Origin: Sphingopyxis terrae subsp. terrae NBRC 15098
GTDB taxonomy: Bacteria > Pseudomonadota > Alphaproteobacteria > Sphingomonadales > Sphingomonadaceae
NCBI RefSeq assembly: GCF_001598815.1
Contig: NZ_BCZQ01000006.1
Coordinates: 1 to 64,000 of the forward strand
Length of the DNA: 64,000 nt
Reading direction: 5' to 3'
A program made the translations under genes and the position numbers. Position 1 is the first letter of the stretch, and every line of letters starts with the position of its first letter. The notes under the pieces were generated by a model. It was not told the origin of the DNA, did not search any database, and worked only from the letters and a program-made list of their open reading frames with translations. Shown in pieces: positions 1 through 7,675 of this stretch.

Positions 1-8
1 CGATTGTA

Positions 9-857
9 TCAGACCAGCGCAAAATCGAGCCCGATGTCGGCCGCCGGCGCCGACTGGGTCAGGCGCCCGACCGAAACGAAGGTGACGCCGGTCGCGGCGA
101 TGGCGCCGATCGTGTCGAGCCGCACCCCGCCCGACGCCTCGGTCGGAACGCGCCCGGCGACGATCCCTACAGCTTCGCGCAATTGGTCGGGGGTCATATT
201 GTCGAGCAGCAGATGCGTCGCGCCCGATTCCAGCGCGGCCTCGACTTGGTCGATACGGTCGACCTCGACGATGATATCGGCGATTCCCGCCGCCACCGCG
301 CGGCGCACCGCCTCTTCGACCGATCCCGCGACCGCGACATGATTGTCCTTGATCATCGCCGCGTCCCACAGGCCCATGCGGTGATTGGTCGCGCCGCCCA
401 TGCGGGTTGCATATTTCTCCAGCACGCGCAGACCGGGGATCGTCTTGCGCGTATCGAGCAGCGTCGCGCCGGTGTCGGCGATCGCATCGACATAGCTTCG
501 CGTCATCGTCGCAATGCCTGACAGATGCTGGACGGTGTTGAGCGCCGACCGCTCGGCGGTCAGCATCGCCCGCGCATTGCCCGAAAGGCGCATCAGGTCG
601 GTGCCGGCGGGAACGCATGCACCCTCCTCGACCAGAATCTCGATGACCATATCGGGTGCCAGCGCGCGAAAGAATCGCTCGGCGATCGGCAGCCCCGCAA
701 CGCTGATCGCATCGCGGCTGTCCATCACCCCCGTGAAAACGGCGTCGGCGGGAATGACGGCCATCGACGTGATGTCGCCGCCGCTCCCCAGATCCTCGGC
801 GAGTGTCGCGCGGACGAAGGCGTCGAGGTCGAAATCGGGCAGGGAAAATTCGGTCAT
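9..857 (-). CDS. nadC: Nicotinate-nucleotide pyrophosphorylase (carboxylating)
   Basis: Converts quinolinate and PRPP to nicotinate mononucleotide with loss of CO2, the step that joins de novo quinolinate synthesis to NAD; cytosolic. At 282 residues it has the usual family length, with an N-terminal sandwich domain (about 1-115) and a C-terminal barrel. The motifs TRKTIPGLR, HRMGL and KDNH, which line the PRPP/quinolinate pocket in this family, are all present. The ATG at 857 is the only sensible start. The stop lies 9 bp from the window edge, so the gene is complete, but any nadA/nadB neighbours would be outside. It is divergent from the nitronate monooxygenase gene, and the palindrome at 893-908 sits 35 bp upstream of its start. 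Confidence 0.96.
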   Translation of the reverse strand: MTEFSLPDFDLDAFVRATLAEDLGSGGDITSMAVIPADAVFTGVMDSRDAISVAGLPIAERFFRALAPDMVIEILVEEGACVPAGTDLMRLSGNARAMLTAERSALNTVQHLSGIATMTRSYVDAIADTGATLLDTRKTIPGLRVLEKYATRMGGATNHRMGLWDAAMIKDNHVAVAGSVEEAVRRAVAAGIADIIVEVDRIDQVEAALESGATHLLLDNMTPDQLREAVGIVAGRVPTEASGGVRLDTIGAIAATGVTFVSVGRLTQSAPAADIGLDFALV

Positions 858-892
858 GCGATGGCGATAAAGCGTGGCGGGCGCAAATCAAC

Positions 893-908
893 TTGACGTT
901 TACGTCAA
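893..908. promoter_or_regulatory. Palindromic operator, LiuR-like
   Basis: The sequence TTGACGTTTACGTCAA is a perfect 7-bp inverted repeat (TTGACGT/ACGTCAA) around TT, placed between divergent nadC and the nitronate monooxygenase gene. A 15/16-identical copy lies at 40485-40500. The form matches, as I recall it, the palindromes of MerR-family LiuR-type regulators of branched-chain and acyl-CoA catabolism in Proteobacteria. The regulator itself is not in the window, so the name is inference. Confidence 0.7.
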
Positions 909-960
909 CTGGCGCTGACATGGGTGTGAACGAAACGGGACGCCCCCTCTTCCCTTCGTG

Positions 961-1028
961 CTGAGCTTGTCGAAGCACCGTCCTTCCTTCGACGCCCGAA
1001 GAGGAGAGCGGCCCATCGACAAGCTCAG
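961..1028. repeat. Inverted-repeat intergenic element
   Basis: Arms CTGAGCTTGTCGA (961-973) and TCGACAAGCTCAG (1016-1028) are perfect reverse complements separated by 42 bp. This type of GAGCTTGTCGA element is scattered through sphingomonad genomes. It lies in the leader between the 893-908 operator and the ATG at 1072, so it may be a later insertion in that leader. Confidence 0.7.
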
Positions 1029-1071
1029 GGCAAACGGTCTGAGAGGTGGACAACATAATCGGAGAGACACC

Positions 1072-2208
1072 ATGCAATCGCCCATCTGCGCCATGCTCGG
1101 CATCGAATTTCCGCTGCTCGCCTTTTCGCACTGCCGGGACGTCGTCGTCGCGGTGTCGAAAGCCGGCGGCATGGGCGTGTTCGGCGCCGCTTCATTGCCG
1201 CCCGAGCGACTTGAGGAAGAGCTTGCGTGGATCGACGCGCACATCGGCGGCAAGCCCTATGGCGTCGACCTGATCGTCCCCAACAGCTTCGCCGGCAAGG
1301 GCGAGGCACCGGCGGCGGGCGCGGCGCGCGTGCCCGAGACGCATCTCGGCTTCGCGGCCGATGTGCTCGACAAATTCGGCGTCGATGCGGCCGGCCTCGA
1401 CGGTGCGACCGAAGCGCGGCAGAGCTTCGGCGACAATATGCATGAAGAAGGCGCAGCGAAGCTGCTCGAAGTTGCGTTTCGCCATCCGATTCGCCTGATC
1501 GCCAACGCGCTCGGCGTGCCGCCGCAACTGATGCTCGAACTCGGCAAGCGGCATGGCGTGCCGGTCGCCGCGCTCGTCGGCACCCGCGATCATGCGCTGG
1601 CGCAGGTCCGCGCCGGGGTCGATATCCTTGTCGTTGCGGGCGGCGAAGCGGGCGGCCATTGCGGTGAGGTCGCAACGATGGTGCTGGTGCCGGAGGTGGC
1701 TGCGGCGCTCGATGCCGTCGGCGCGACGACGCCGATCCTCGCTGCGGGGGGCATCGTCACCGGGCGTCAGATGGCCGCGGCGATGGCGATGGGCGCGCAT
1801 GGCGCCTGGTGCGGATCGGTGTGGCTGACCACGTCGGAGGCCGAAACCAATCCAGTGGTGAAGGAAAAAATGCTCGCCGCCTCGTCGCGCGACACGGTGC
1901 GTTCAAAGAGCCGGACGGGCAAGCCCTCGCGTCAGCTCCGCTCGCCCTGGACCGACGCATGGGAGGCCGAAGGCGCGCCGAAACCGCTCCCGATGCCGCT
2001 GCAATCGCTGGTCAGCGAACCCGCGCTGCGCAAGGTCGACAAGCTGTCAGAGGGCGGTCATGAAGGCGCCAAGCAGCTCGCAACCTATTGGGTCGGCCAG
2101 GGCGTCGGCCTGATGAACGAGGCGATGAGCGCGGGCCAGGTCGTCCAGGCGTTCAAGGAAGACTGGATCGCCGCTTGCGAACGGTTGAACGGGTTCGTGG
2201 GAGAATGA
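1072..2208 (+). CDS. Nitronate monooxygenase family FMN oxidoreductase
   Basis: Predicted FMN-dependent TIM-barrel enzyme of the nitronate monooxygenase/2-nitropropane dioxygenase family, 378 residues. Seen: an N-terminal MLGIEFPLLA-type opening, a glycine-rich AGGMGVFGAAS segment, and GGEAGGHCGE followed by AAGGIVTG, which form the FMN phosphate site in this family. The frame is open back to 958, but that part is a repeat element; ATG 1072 with GGAGA at 1061-1065 is the start I choose. True substrates of this subfamily are often unknown. The upstream palindrome it shares with the reductase/thioesterase pair at 40.5 kb suggests a role connected to acyl-CoA or branched-chain metabolism rather than nitroalkane detoxification. 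Confidence 0.85.
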   Translation: MQSPICAMLGIEFPLLAFSHCRDVVVAVSKAGGMGVFGAASLPPERLEEELAWIDAHIGGKPYGVDLIVPNSFAGKGEAPAAGAARVPETHLGFAADVLDKFGVDAAGLDGATEARQSFGDNMHEEGAAKLLEVAFRHPIRLIANALGVPPQLMLELGKRHGVPVAALVGTRDHALAQVRAGVDILVVAGGEAGGHCGEVATMVLVPEVAAALDAVGATTPILAAGGIVTGRQMAAAMAMGAHGAWCGSVWLTTSEAETNPVVKEKMLAASSRDTVRSKSRTGKPSRQLRSPWTDAWEAEGAPKPLPMPLQSLVSEPALRKVDKLSEGGHEGAKQLATYWVGQGVGLMNEAMSAGQVVQAFKEDWIAACERLNGFVGE

Positions 2209-2220
2209 TGAAAGCCAAAT

Positions 2221-2323
2221 CGTCATCGCGAGCGCCCACAGGGCGCGTGGCGATCTCCAGCCATCGTCACGTTATGCCGACAGCTGGAGATTGCGTCGTC
2301 GCCTGCGGCTCCTCGCAATGACG
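2221..2323. repeat. Imperfect inverted repeat (REP-like)
   Basis: The outer arms read CGTCATCGCGAGCG at the left and CTCGCAATGACG at the right, and inner arms around CGATCTCCAG/CTGGAGATTG also pair. The element fills the gap between the convergent nitronate monooxygenase and cyclophilin genes. A related element with CGTCATTGCGAGCGAAG arms is at 29354-29437. Confidence 0.65.
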
Positions 2324-2330
2324 GAGCGAG

Positions 2331-2780
2331 TTACGCAACCGTCGCCTTGACGATCTTGCCGGGCTCGCGCGGCGGCTCGCCCTTGGGCAGCGCGTCGACA
2401 TTTTCCATGCCTTCGATCACTTCGCCCCACACCGTATACTGGCGGTCGAGGAAGCGCGCATCGTCGAAGCAGATGAAGAACTGGCTGTTCGCGCTGTTCG
2501 GATTCTGCGCGCGCGCCATCGAACAGACGCCGCGGACATGCGGTTCGGCGTTGAATTCGGCCGGAAGGTCGGGAAGCTTGCTGCCGCCCATGCCGGTGCC
2601 GGTCGGATCGCCGCCCTGTGCCATGAAGCCGGGGATGACGCGGTGGAAGACGACGCCGTCGTAAAAGCCTTCCTGCGCGAGCTGGGTGATGCGTTCGACA
2701 TGCTGCGGCGCGAGGTCGGGGCGCAAGCGGATGACGACGTCGCCGGTCGACAGCGACAGGGTAAGGGTCTGTTCGGACAT
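2331..2780 (-). CDS. Cyclophilin-type peptidyl-prolyl isomerase
   Basis: A 149-residue single-domain cyclophilin that catalyses cis-trans isomerisation of Xaa-Pro bonds. The active-site stretch FHRVIPGFMAQGG and the SQFFICF segment are intact, giving the catalytic Arg, Phe, Met and Gln positions. No signal peptide is visible, so it is probably cytosolic (PpiB-like). The frame stays open far upstream, across mgtE, but ATG 2780 begins the family-homologous part (MSEQTLTLSLSTGDVV), and a purine-rich GGAGAGACACC precedes it. Confidence 0.93.
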   Translation of the reverse strand: MSEQTLTLSLSTGDVVIRLRPDLAPQHVERITQLAQEGFYDGVVFHRVIPGFMAQGGDPTGTGMGGSKLPDLPAEFNAEPHVRGVCSMARAQNPNSANSQFFICFDDARFLDRQYTVWGEVIEGMENVDALPKGEPPREPGKIVKATVA

Positions 2781-2927
2781 GGTGTCTCTCCTTCGAATGA
2801 GTTGGCGCCGCCATAGCGGTGCGCCGCGCCAATGCCACGCACTAAATTCGGCTGCAGCGTTGCCATGACGCGCGTCCGCGACTAGTGGAGGGCCTTCGAC
2901 GCCGTAGCAGCCAGGGAGGACCGCGCG

Positions 2928-4388
2928 ATGGACAAACGCGAAGATTCCCTGCCGCCCGAAGACGTGCTCACCGCCGACGGGCTCGATCATGACCCCGGCC
3001 ATCCCCCGCGCGAAACCGAAACCGAACTCGACGAAGACGATCGCCTGAAACCCGCGTTCGTGCGCGACGTCATCGATCTTGCCGAAGAGGGCGAGGTCGA
3101 GGCGGCGCGCGAACGCGTCGGCCGCCTGCACCCTGCCGACATCGCCGACCTTTTCGAGCTCGTCTCGGACGAAGACCGGCCGCTCTTGGCCCAGGTGCTC
3201 GGCGACCTTCTGTCGCCCGACGTGCTGGCGGAAATGAACGATTATGTGCGCGAGCGGCTGATCGATCTGCTCGCGCCCGAACAGGTCGCCGAAATCGCGT
3301 CCGAACTCGACACCGACGATGCCGTCGCGATCATCGAGGATATGGAGGAGGACGAACAGCAGGCCGTCCTCCGCGCCATGGAGCCCGAAGATCGCGCCGC
3401 GATCGAGGACGCCCTCTCCTTCCCCGAGGAGTCCGCCGGGCGCCTGATGCAGCGCGAATTCGTCGCGGTGCCCGAACATGTTACCGTCGGCGACGTTATC
3501 GACCGGCTGCGTGAGGATGTCGATCTCGCAACCGACTTCTGGGAAATCTTCGTCGTCGACCCGATGCACCGCCCGGTCGGCACCTGCCAGTTGAGCTGGA
3601 TATTGCGGGCGCCGCGCAGCGTCGCGATCAACGACATCATGAGGCGCGAACAGACGCTGATCCCGGTCGACATGGACCAGGAAGAGGTCGCGCTGCGCTT
3701 CCAGAAATATGCGCTCATCTCGGCCGCGGTGGTCGACAAGGCGGGGCGGCTCGTCGGGATGATCACGGTCGACGACGTCGTCCACATCATCCAGGAAGAG
3801 GCAGGCGAGGATATCTTGCGCCTGTCGGGCGCCGGCGACGGCGACATCAACGAACCGATCGCGCTGACCATCCGCACCCGGCTGAGTTGGCTGGTCGTCA
3901 ATCTCGGCACCGCCATGCTCGCCGCATCGGTTGTCGGCATCTTCGAAACCGCGATCGCCAAATATGCGCTGCTCGCGGTGCTGATGCCGATCGTCTCGGG
4001 CATGGGCGGCAACGCCGGAACCCAGACGCTCGCCGTGACCGTGCGCGCGATCGCCACCAATCAGCTTACCGCGTCGAACACGATGCGTATGATCCTGCGC
4101 GAATTTCGCATCGCGACGGTCAACGGCCTGTCGCTCGGCATTCTGATCGGCGCAGGGACCGCGCTCATCTTCGGCAATCCGCTGCTCGGCGCGGTGATCG
4201 CGTCGGCGATGCTCATCAACAATCTGGTCGCGGGGCTCGCGGGCATATTGGTGCCGGTAACGCTTGACCGTTTCGACATCGATCCGGCGGTGTCGTCGGC
4301 CGTCTTCGTAACGACGATGACCGACATGATGGGCTTTTTCTCGTTCCTCGGGCTTGCGGTGCTCAGCGGCCTGACGGCGATGGGCTGA
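2928..4388 (+). CDS. mgtE: Magnesium transporter MgtE
   Basis: MgtE-family Mg2+ channel/transporter, 486 residues, inner membrane. Domain order is an acidic cytosolic N domain of superhelical repeats (about 50-165; HPADIADLFELV, LDTDDAVAIIEDM), two CBS domains (about 165-290), then a C-terminal domain of five membrane helices (about 310-486) that carries the pore motif MPIVSGMGGNAGTQT. The N and CBS domains sense cytosolic Mg2+ in characterised members. ATG 2928 is preceded by GGGAGGA. I saw no obvious Mg-sensing leader upstream. Confidence 0.95.
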   Translation: MDKREDSLPPEDVLTADGLDHDPGHPPRETETELDEDDRLKPAFVRDVIDLAEEGEVEAARERVGRLHPADIADLFELVSDEDRPLLAQVLGDLLSPDVLAEMNDYVRERLIDLLAPEQVAEIASELDTDDAVAIIEDMEEDEQQAVLRAMEPEDRAAIEDALSFPEESAGRLMQREFVAVPEHVTVGDVIDRLREDVDLATDFWEIFVVDPMHRPVGTCQLSWILRAPRSVAINDIMRREQTLIPVDMDQEEVALRFQKYALISAAVVDKAGRLVGMITVDDVVHIIQEEAGEDILRLSGAGDGDINEPIALTIRTRLSWLVVNLGTAMLAASVVGIFETAIAKYALLAVLMPIVSGMGGNAGTQTLAVTVRAIATNQLTASNTMRMILREFRIATVNGLSLGILIGAGTALIFGNPLLGAVIASAMLINNLVAGLAGILVPVTLDRFDIDPAVSSAVFVTTMTDMMGFFSFLGLAVLSGLTAMG

Positions 4389-4457
4389 CCCAAGTCGCTG
4401 GATTTGCACGCTTCGCCGGGCTCCCCGAAAATTTTTTCATCGCGGCGATTTTTTTGC

Positions 4458-4485
4458 GGAACTTATCGCTCGCAACACGGGTTTC
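4458..4485 (+). promoter_or_regulatory. ECF (EcfG-type) promoter of entericidin gene
   Basis: GGAACTT at 4458-4464 is followed by GGTTTC at 4480-4485 (GGAAC-N17-GGTT). The alphaproteobacterial general-stress sigma factor EcfG uses GGAAC-N16/17-CGTT-like promoters, so this fits apart from one base. It lies about 130 bp upstream of the entericidin-like gene and points toward it. The regulator genes phyR, nepR and ecfG are not in the window. Confidence 0.6.
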
Positions 4486-4614
4486 CCATTCGAGCAGCGA
4501 TCATCGCCCCCCCGCAGCGCTGCTCAGCAACATTGGCCCGGCTCGCATTCCCTCCCCCCCCCCTCGAAGCGCGCCGGGCCATTTTGCAAAAAATCCCGTG
4601 AGAGGTGACAGACT

Positions 4615-4743
4615 ATGACGAGTGCTCGCGTAATCCTTCTTACCCTGCTCGCCAGCTTTCTGGTCGCTGGCTGCAACACGGTGAAGGGCGTCGGCCGCGA
4701 TATCGAATCGGTCGGCCAAGCTGGCGACGACGCCATTCACTGA
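4615..4743 (+). CDS. Entericidin A/B-family small lipoprotein
   Basis: A 42-residue protein starting MTSARVILLTLLASF, with a lipobox LVAGC and the entericidin signature NTVKGVGRDIESVGQA after the lipidated cysteine (Cys20). Entericidins are tiny membrane lipoproteins linked to stress and stationary-phase lysis toxicity or protection. The ATG at 4615 has AGAGGTGA upstream. The gene has its own GGAAC promoter and a hairpin terminator lying inside tatC. The two known E. coli members form a toxin/antidote pair, but only one copy is seen here, so general-stress function is the more likely reading. Confidence 0.88.
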   Translation: MTSARVILLTLLASFLVAGCNTVKGVGRDIESVGQAGDDAIH

Positions 4744-4755
4744 TCGGCGGGTTAC

Positions 4756-5571
4756 TTACCCTTTAGCCTCTTCCGGAGGCTCGACAGGCGCCGCTTCGGC
4801 GCCTGTTTTGCGTCGGCGCTGGGTAAACCAGATCGCAAAGATCGAAATCTCGTAAAGGAAGACAAGCGGCACCGCGAGGAGGAGCTGGCTCATCACGTCA
4901 GGCGGCGTGAACACGGCGGCGATCGCGAACGCCGCGACGATCATGTAGCGGCGCGCGCCAATGAGCTGCTGGCGCGTCACCAGCCCGGCGCGCTCGACCA
5001 GCATCAGCAGGATCGGCAACAGAAAGGCGATGCCGAACGCCATGATGAACTGCATCACGAAGCTCAGATAATTGCCTACCGACGGCAGCGCTTCCTGCGT
5101 CACGCCGCCGATCTCGCCCTGATAGCCGAGCAGGAATTTCAGCGCGATCGGGATCGTGATGAAATAGGCGAAGGAGGCGCCGATCGCGAACAGGACCGGC
5201 GTTGCGAAGAGGAAGGGCAGCAGGGCGCGCTGCTCCTTGCGATAAAGGCCCGGCGCGACGAATTTCCACAGCTGATTGGCGATCACCGGAAAGGCGATCA
5301 TCATCGCCGCGAACAGCGCAACCTTGATCTCGACGAAAAACGCCTCGAACAATTGCGTATAGATCAGCTTGCCCTGCCCCGCCGCGACGAGCGGATGCAC
5401 TAGCACGCCGAAGATCGGCCGCGCGAAATAGAGGCACACGCCGAATGCGAGCGCGATCGCGAGTAGCGATTTCAGCAGCCGCGACCGCAGCTCGATCAGA
5501 TGGTCGAGCAGCGGCATCTTGCCGCCCGCGCCATCCTCATCCTCTTTATGGACCGGCGTATCGGCACTCAT
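4756..5571 (-). CDS. tatC: Sec-independent protein translocase TatC
   Basis: TatC, 271 residues, six membrane helices; with TatB it forms the receptor for twin-arginine signal peptides. The N-terminal cytosolic part contains the conserved MPLLDHLIELRSRLLKS segment, and FFVEIKVALFAAMMIAFPVIANQ-type helices follow. The C-tail (TQRRRKTGAEAAP) is short and charged. It is the last gene of the argS-to-tatC operon and overlaps tatB by 4 bp (ATGA). A probable client, the Tat-signal dipeptidase at 57125-58279, is in this window. Confidence 0.97.
   Translation of the reverse strand: MSADTPVHKEDEDGAGGKMPLLDHLIELRSRLLKSLLAIALAFGVCLYFARPIFGVLVHPLVAAGQGKLIYTQLFEAFFVEIKVALFAAMMIAFPVIANQLWKFVAPGLYRKEQRALLPFLFATPVLFAIGASFAYFITIPIALKFLLGYQGEIGGVTQEALPSVGNYLSFVMQFIMAFGIAFLLPILLMLVERAGLVTRQQLIGARRYMIVAAFAIAAVFTPPDVMSQLLLAVPLVFLYEISIFAIWFTQRRRKTGAEAAPVEPPEEAKG
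4785..4809 (+). terminator. Rho-independent terminator of entericidin gene
   Basis: CAGGCGCCG (4785-4793) and CGGCGCCTG (4797-4805) form a perfect 9-bp GC-rich stem with a 3-nt loop, followed by TTTT (4806-4809). It would end plus-strand transcription 40 bp after the entericidin stop. The stem lies within the 3' coding end of the opposing tatC gene. Confidence 0.8.
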
Positions 5572-6005
5572 GGTAACGGGCCGTCCTTCGGCGGAACGGC
5601 GTGGGTTTCCGGCGGAGTTTCGGTCGACGAGCCGGCCGGGGCGGCGGTAGGCGGCGTCAGGGCCGCGGCATGATCGGGATCGACGGGCGGCGTTTCGCCG
5701 ACGTCGGCCGCGCCCGCGTCGGGCAGCGAGGTCGCCGGAATCATCGGCGGCGCATCGACGCCATCGACGCGCGGGAACTGGCGCATGATCGCGTCATTCT
5801 GTTCGCGCCACTGCTTTTCCAGTTCCTCAAGCTCGGCCTCGCGCATCATCGTGTCGAGTCCCGAACGGAAGTGGCGCGCCATGCCGCGGGCCTTGGCGAC
5901 CCATTTGCCGACAAAACGCATCGCCTTCGGCAGATCTTTGGGTCCGATGACGACCAGGGCTACCACCACGACGAGCAGCAACTCGGTCGGCGCGACGTCG
6001 AACAT
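5568..6005 (-). CDS. tatB: Sec-independent protein translocase TatB
   Basis: TatB, 145 residues. The N-terminus MFDVAPTELLLVVVVALVVIGPKDLP is the single membrane helix with the Glu residue and the G-P hinge of the family, followed by an amphipathic helix (LPKAMRFVGKWVAKARGMARHF) and a long Pro/Asp-rich flexible tail. TatB pairs with TatC in the substrate-recognition complex. It lies 32 bp downstream of tatA and overlaps tatC by 4 bp. Confidence 0.95.
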   Translation of the reverse strand: MFDVAPTELLLVVVVALVVIGPKDLPKAMRFVGKWVAKARGMARHFRSGLDTMMREAELEELEKQWREQNDAIMRQFPRVDGVDAPPMIPATSLPDAGAADVGETPPVDPDHAAALTPPTAAPAGSSTETPPETHAVPPKDGPLP

Positions 6006-6037
6006 CGTTCAGGCCTTCCCCCGCGTGCGGGCCGCGA

Positions 6038-6265
6038 TCAGCGGTTTTCAGTTTCCGCGGTGGGGGTCGGGGTGGCCTCGGGCGCGCGCTGACCATCGAT
6101 CTGGCGCGGTGCGGGCGGCGGCACATCGTCTTCGGCCATGCCCTTCTTGAAGCTTTTGATGCCCTTGGCGACGTCGCCCATCATGTCCGAAAAGCGACCC
6201 TTGCCGAACAATAGCAGGACGAGAATCCCGACCACGAGCCAGTGCCAGATGCTGAAGCTACCCAT
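6038..6265 (-). CDS. tatA: Sec-independent protein translocase TatA
   Basis: TatA, 75 residues: a short membrane helix ([17 protein letters not shown]), the [23 protein letters not shown] amphipathic helix read in parts, and an acidic tail. TatA oligomers form the transient translocation path for folded proteins. The lack of the TatB-type Glu-x-x-x-GPKDLP hinge separates it from the tatB product. Operon position is between scpB and tatB, as in other alphaproteobacteria. Confidence 0.95.
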   Translation of the reverse strand: MGSFSIWHWLVVGILVLLLFGKGRFSDMMGDVAKGIKSFKKGMAEDDVPPPAPRQIDGQRAPEATPTPTAETENR

Positions 6266-6290
6266 CTCAAATTCTCCTTGAGGCCGCTAT

Positions 6291-6890
6291 CTAGGCTTCC
6301 TCGCCGTCTTTTACTAGGTCCAGTTCGTCCATCGCCGCATCGAAGGCGAGATCGACCGGGTCGAGCAGGCCCGCCGCGCGCAGATCCTCGATCCCGGGCA
6401 GATCCTTGCGGCTCGCGAGCCCGAAATGCTGCAGGAAAGCGTCGGTGGTCTTGTAGATCAGCGGCCGCCCCGGCACCTCGCGCCGCCCGGCAGGCGCGAT
6501 CCATTCGGCCTCCATCAGCACGTCCAGCGTCCCTTTCGACGTCTGGACGCCGCGGATCGCCTCGATCTCGGCGCGGCTCACCGGCTCGTGATAGGCAATG
6601 ATCGCCAGCACTTCCGCCGCGGCGCGCGACAGCTTGCGCGGATCGTCGCGTTCACGGCGAAGCAGATGCGCAAGATCGGCGGGGGTCTGGAAATGCCAGT
6701 GGCCGCCGCGCTCGACCAGTTCGATACCGCTCCCCGCGTGGCGCGCCGCGATCGCCTGCAGGATCGCGCGCACTTCGCCCGGCGTCAGCTCGTCGTGGAA
6801 GCGCCCGGCAATCTGGCGCGCGTCGAGCGCCTCGTCGCTGGCAAAAACCATCGCCTCTATCGCGCGTTCGCGATCGTCGATCTCGCTCAT
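6291..6890 (-). CDS. scpB: Segregation and condensation protein B
   Basis: ScpB, 199 residues, the winged-helix kleisin-associated subunit of the SMC-ScpAB chromosome condensation complex. Seen: AIEAMVFASDEALDARQIA at the N-terminus and the strongly conserved AAAEVLAIIAYHEPVSRAEIEAIRGV wing region (about 105-130), then GRPLIYKTTDAFLQHFGL. The frame is open further upstream, but ATG 6890 gives the proper N-terminus and a 4-bp overlap with scpA. Confidence 0.95.
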   Translation of the reverse strand: MSEIDDRERAIEAMVFASDEALDARQIAGRFHDELTPGEVRAILQAIAARHAGSGIELVERGGHWHFQTPADLAHLLRRERDDPRKLSRAAAEVLAIIAYHEPVSRAEIEAIRGVQTSKGTLDVLMEAEWIAPAGRREVPGRPLIYKTTDAFLQHFGLASRKDLPGIEDLRAAGLLDPVDLAFDAAMDELDLVKDGEEA

Positions 6891-7657
6891 CCCTGGCTCG
6901 CTTTCAGATAAAGGGGCTCGAACGCCGCCTCCTGCCGCAATTCGACCCGCCCCTGCCGCGCCAGTTCCAGCGCGGCGACAAAGCTCGACGCGATCGCCGA
7001 CCGGCGCAGCGGCCCTTGATAATCGGGGGGCAGAAAGGCCGACAACTCGGCCCAATCGAGCTGGACGCCCAGCATCCGCTGCAAGTGGGTGAGCGCCGCG
7101 TCTAGCGTCACCACGGGGCGCCGCGCGACCATATGCACGACGGGTTCGGTGCGCAGCTTGACTTGTCCGTAGGCGGCGAGAAGATCGTAGAGGCTCGCGT
7201 CCCAGCGCCGCACCTTTACATCCTGCAACCCCTCGGGATTCGGACGCAGGAAGACGTCGCGGCCGATCCGGTCGCGCGCCAGCAGCCGCGCCGCCGCCTC
7301 GCGCATCGCCGCGAGCCGCTGCAAGCGCAATTGCAGACGCAGCGCCAGTTCGTCGGGCGACGGGTCTTCGGTCGGATCCTTGGGCAGCAGCAGTGCCGAT
7401 TTCAGATAGGCAAGCCACGCTGCCATCACCAGATAATCGGCCGCAACCTCCAGCTTTGCCCGCATCTCGGCGATGAAAGTCAGATATTGTTCGACCAGCG
7501 CCAGGATCGAAATCTGCCGCAGGTCCACCTTCTGACTGCGCGCGAGCGTCAGCAGCAGGTCGAGCGGCCCTTCCCAGCTTTCGAGATTGAGCTGGAGCGC
7601 ATCCTCGCGCTCCGCCGCTGCCGGCACGACTTCATATTCGAGCGGCAGTTCCTCCAT
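6887..7657 (-). CDS. scpA: Segregation and condensation protein A (kleisin)
   Basis: ScpA kleisin, 256 residues, bridges the SMC heads and binds ScpB. Seen: LNLESWEGPLDLLLTLARSQKVDL, the family N-terminal signature (about 23-46), YLVMAAWLAYLKSALLLP in the middle, and a C-terminal winged-helix (about 185-256) ending with ELRQEAAFEPLYL. ATG 7657 lies 18 bp after the nagZ stop, within the same minus-strand operon. Confidence 0.95.
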   Translation of the reverse strand: MEELPLEYEVVPAAAEREDALQLNLESWEGPLDLLLTLARSQKVDLRQISILALVEQYLTFIAEMRAKLEVAADYLVMAAWLAYLKSALLLPKDPTEDPSPDELALRLQLRLQRLAAMREAAARLLARDRIGRDVFLRPNPEGLQDVKVRRWDASLYDLLAAYGQVKLRTEPVVHMVARRPVVTLDAALTHLQRMLGVQLDWAELSAFLPPDYQGPLRRSAIASSFVAALELARQGRVELRQEAAFEPLYLKASQG

Positions 7658-7675
7658 CGATGCCTCAGCCCGCCA

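Noticed and set aside
958..1071. N-terminal extension of the nitronate monooxygenase from an earlier ATG
   Set aside because: The added 38 codons lie in an interspersed repeat; family homology and the ribosome-binding site fit ATG 1072.
2781..4409. Minus-strand open frame running on upstream of the cyclophilin gene, across the whole of mgtE
   Set aside because: It is opposite mgtE, has no family features (Arg/Asp/His-rich antisense composition), and the cyclophilin has a good start at 2780.
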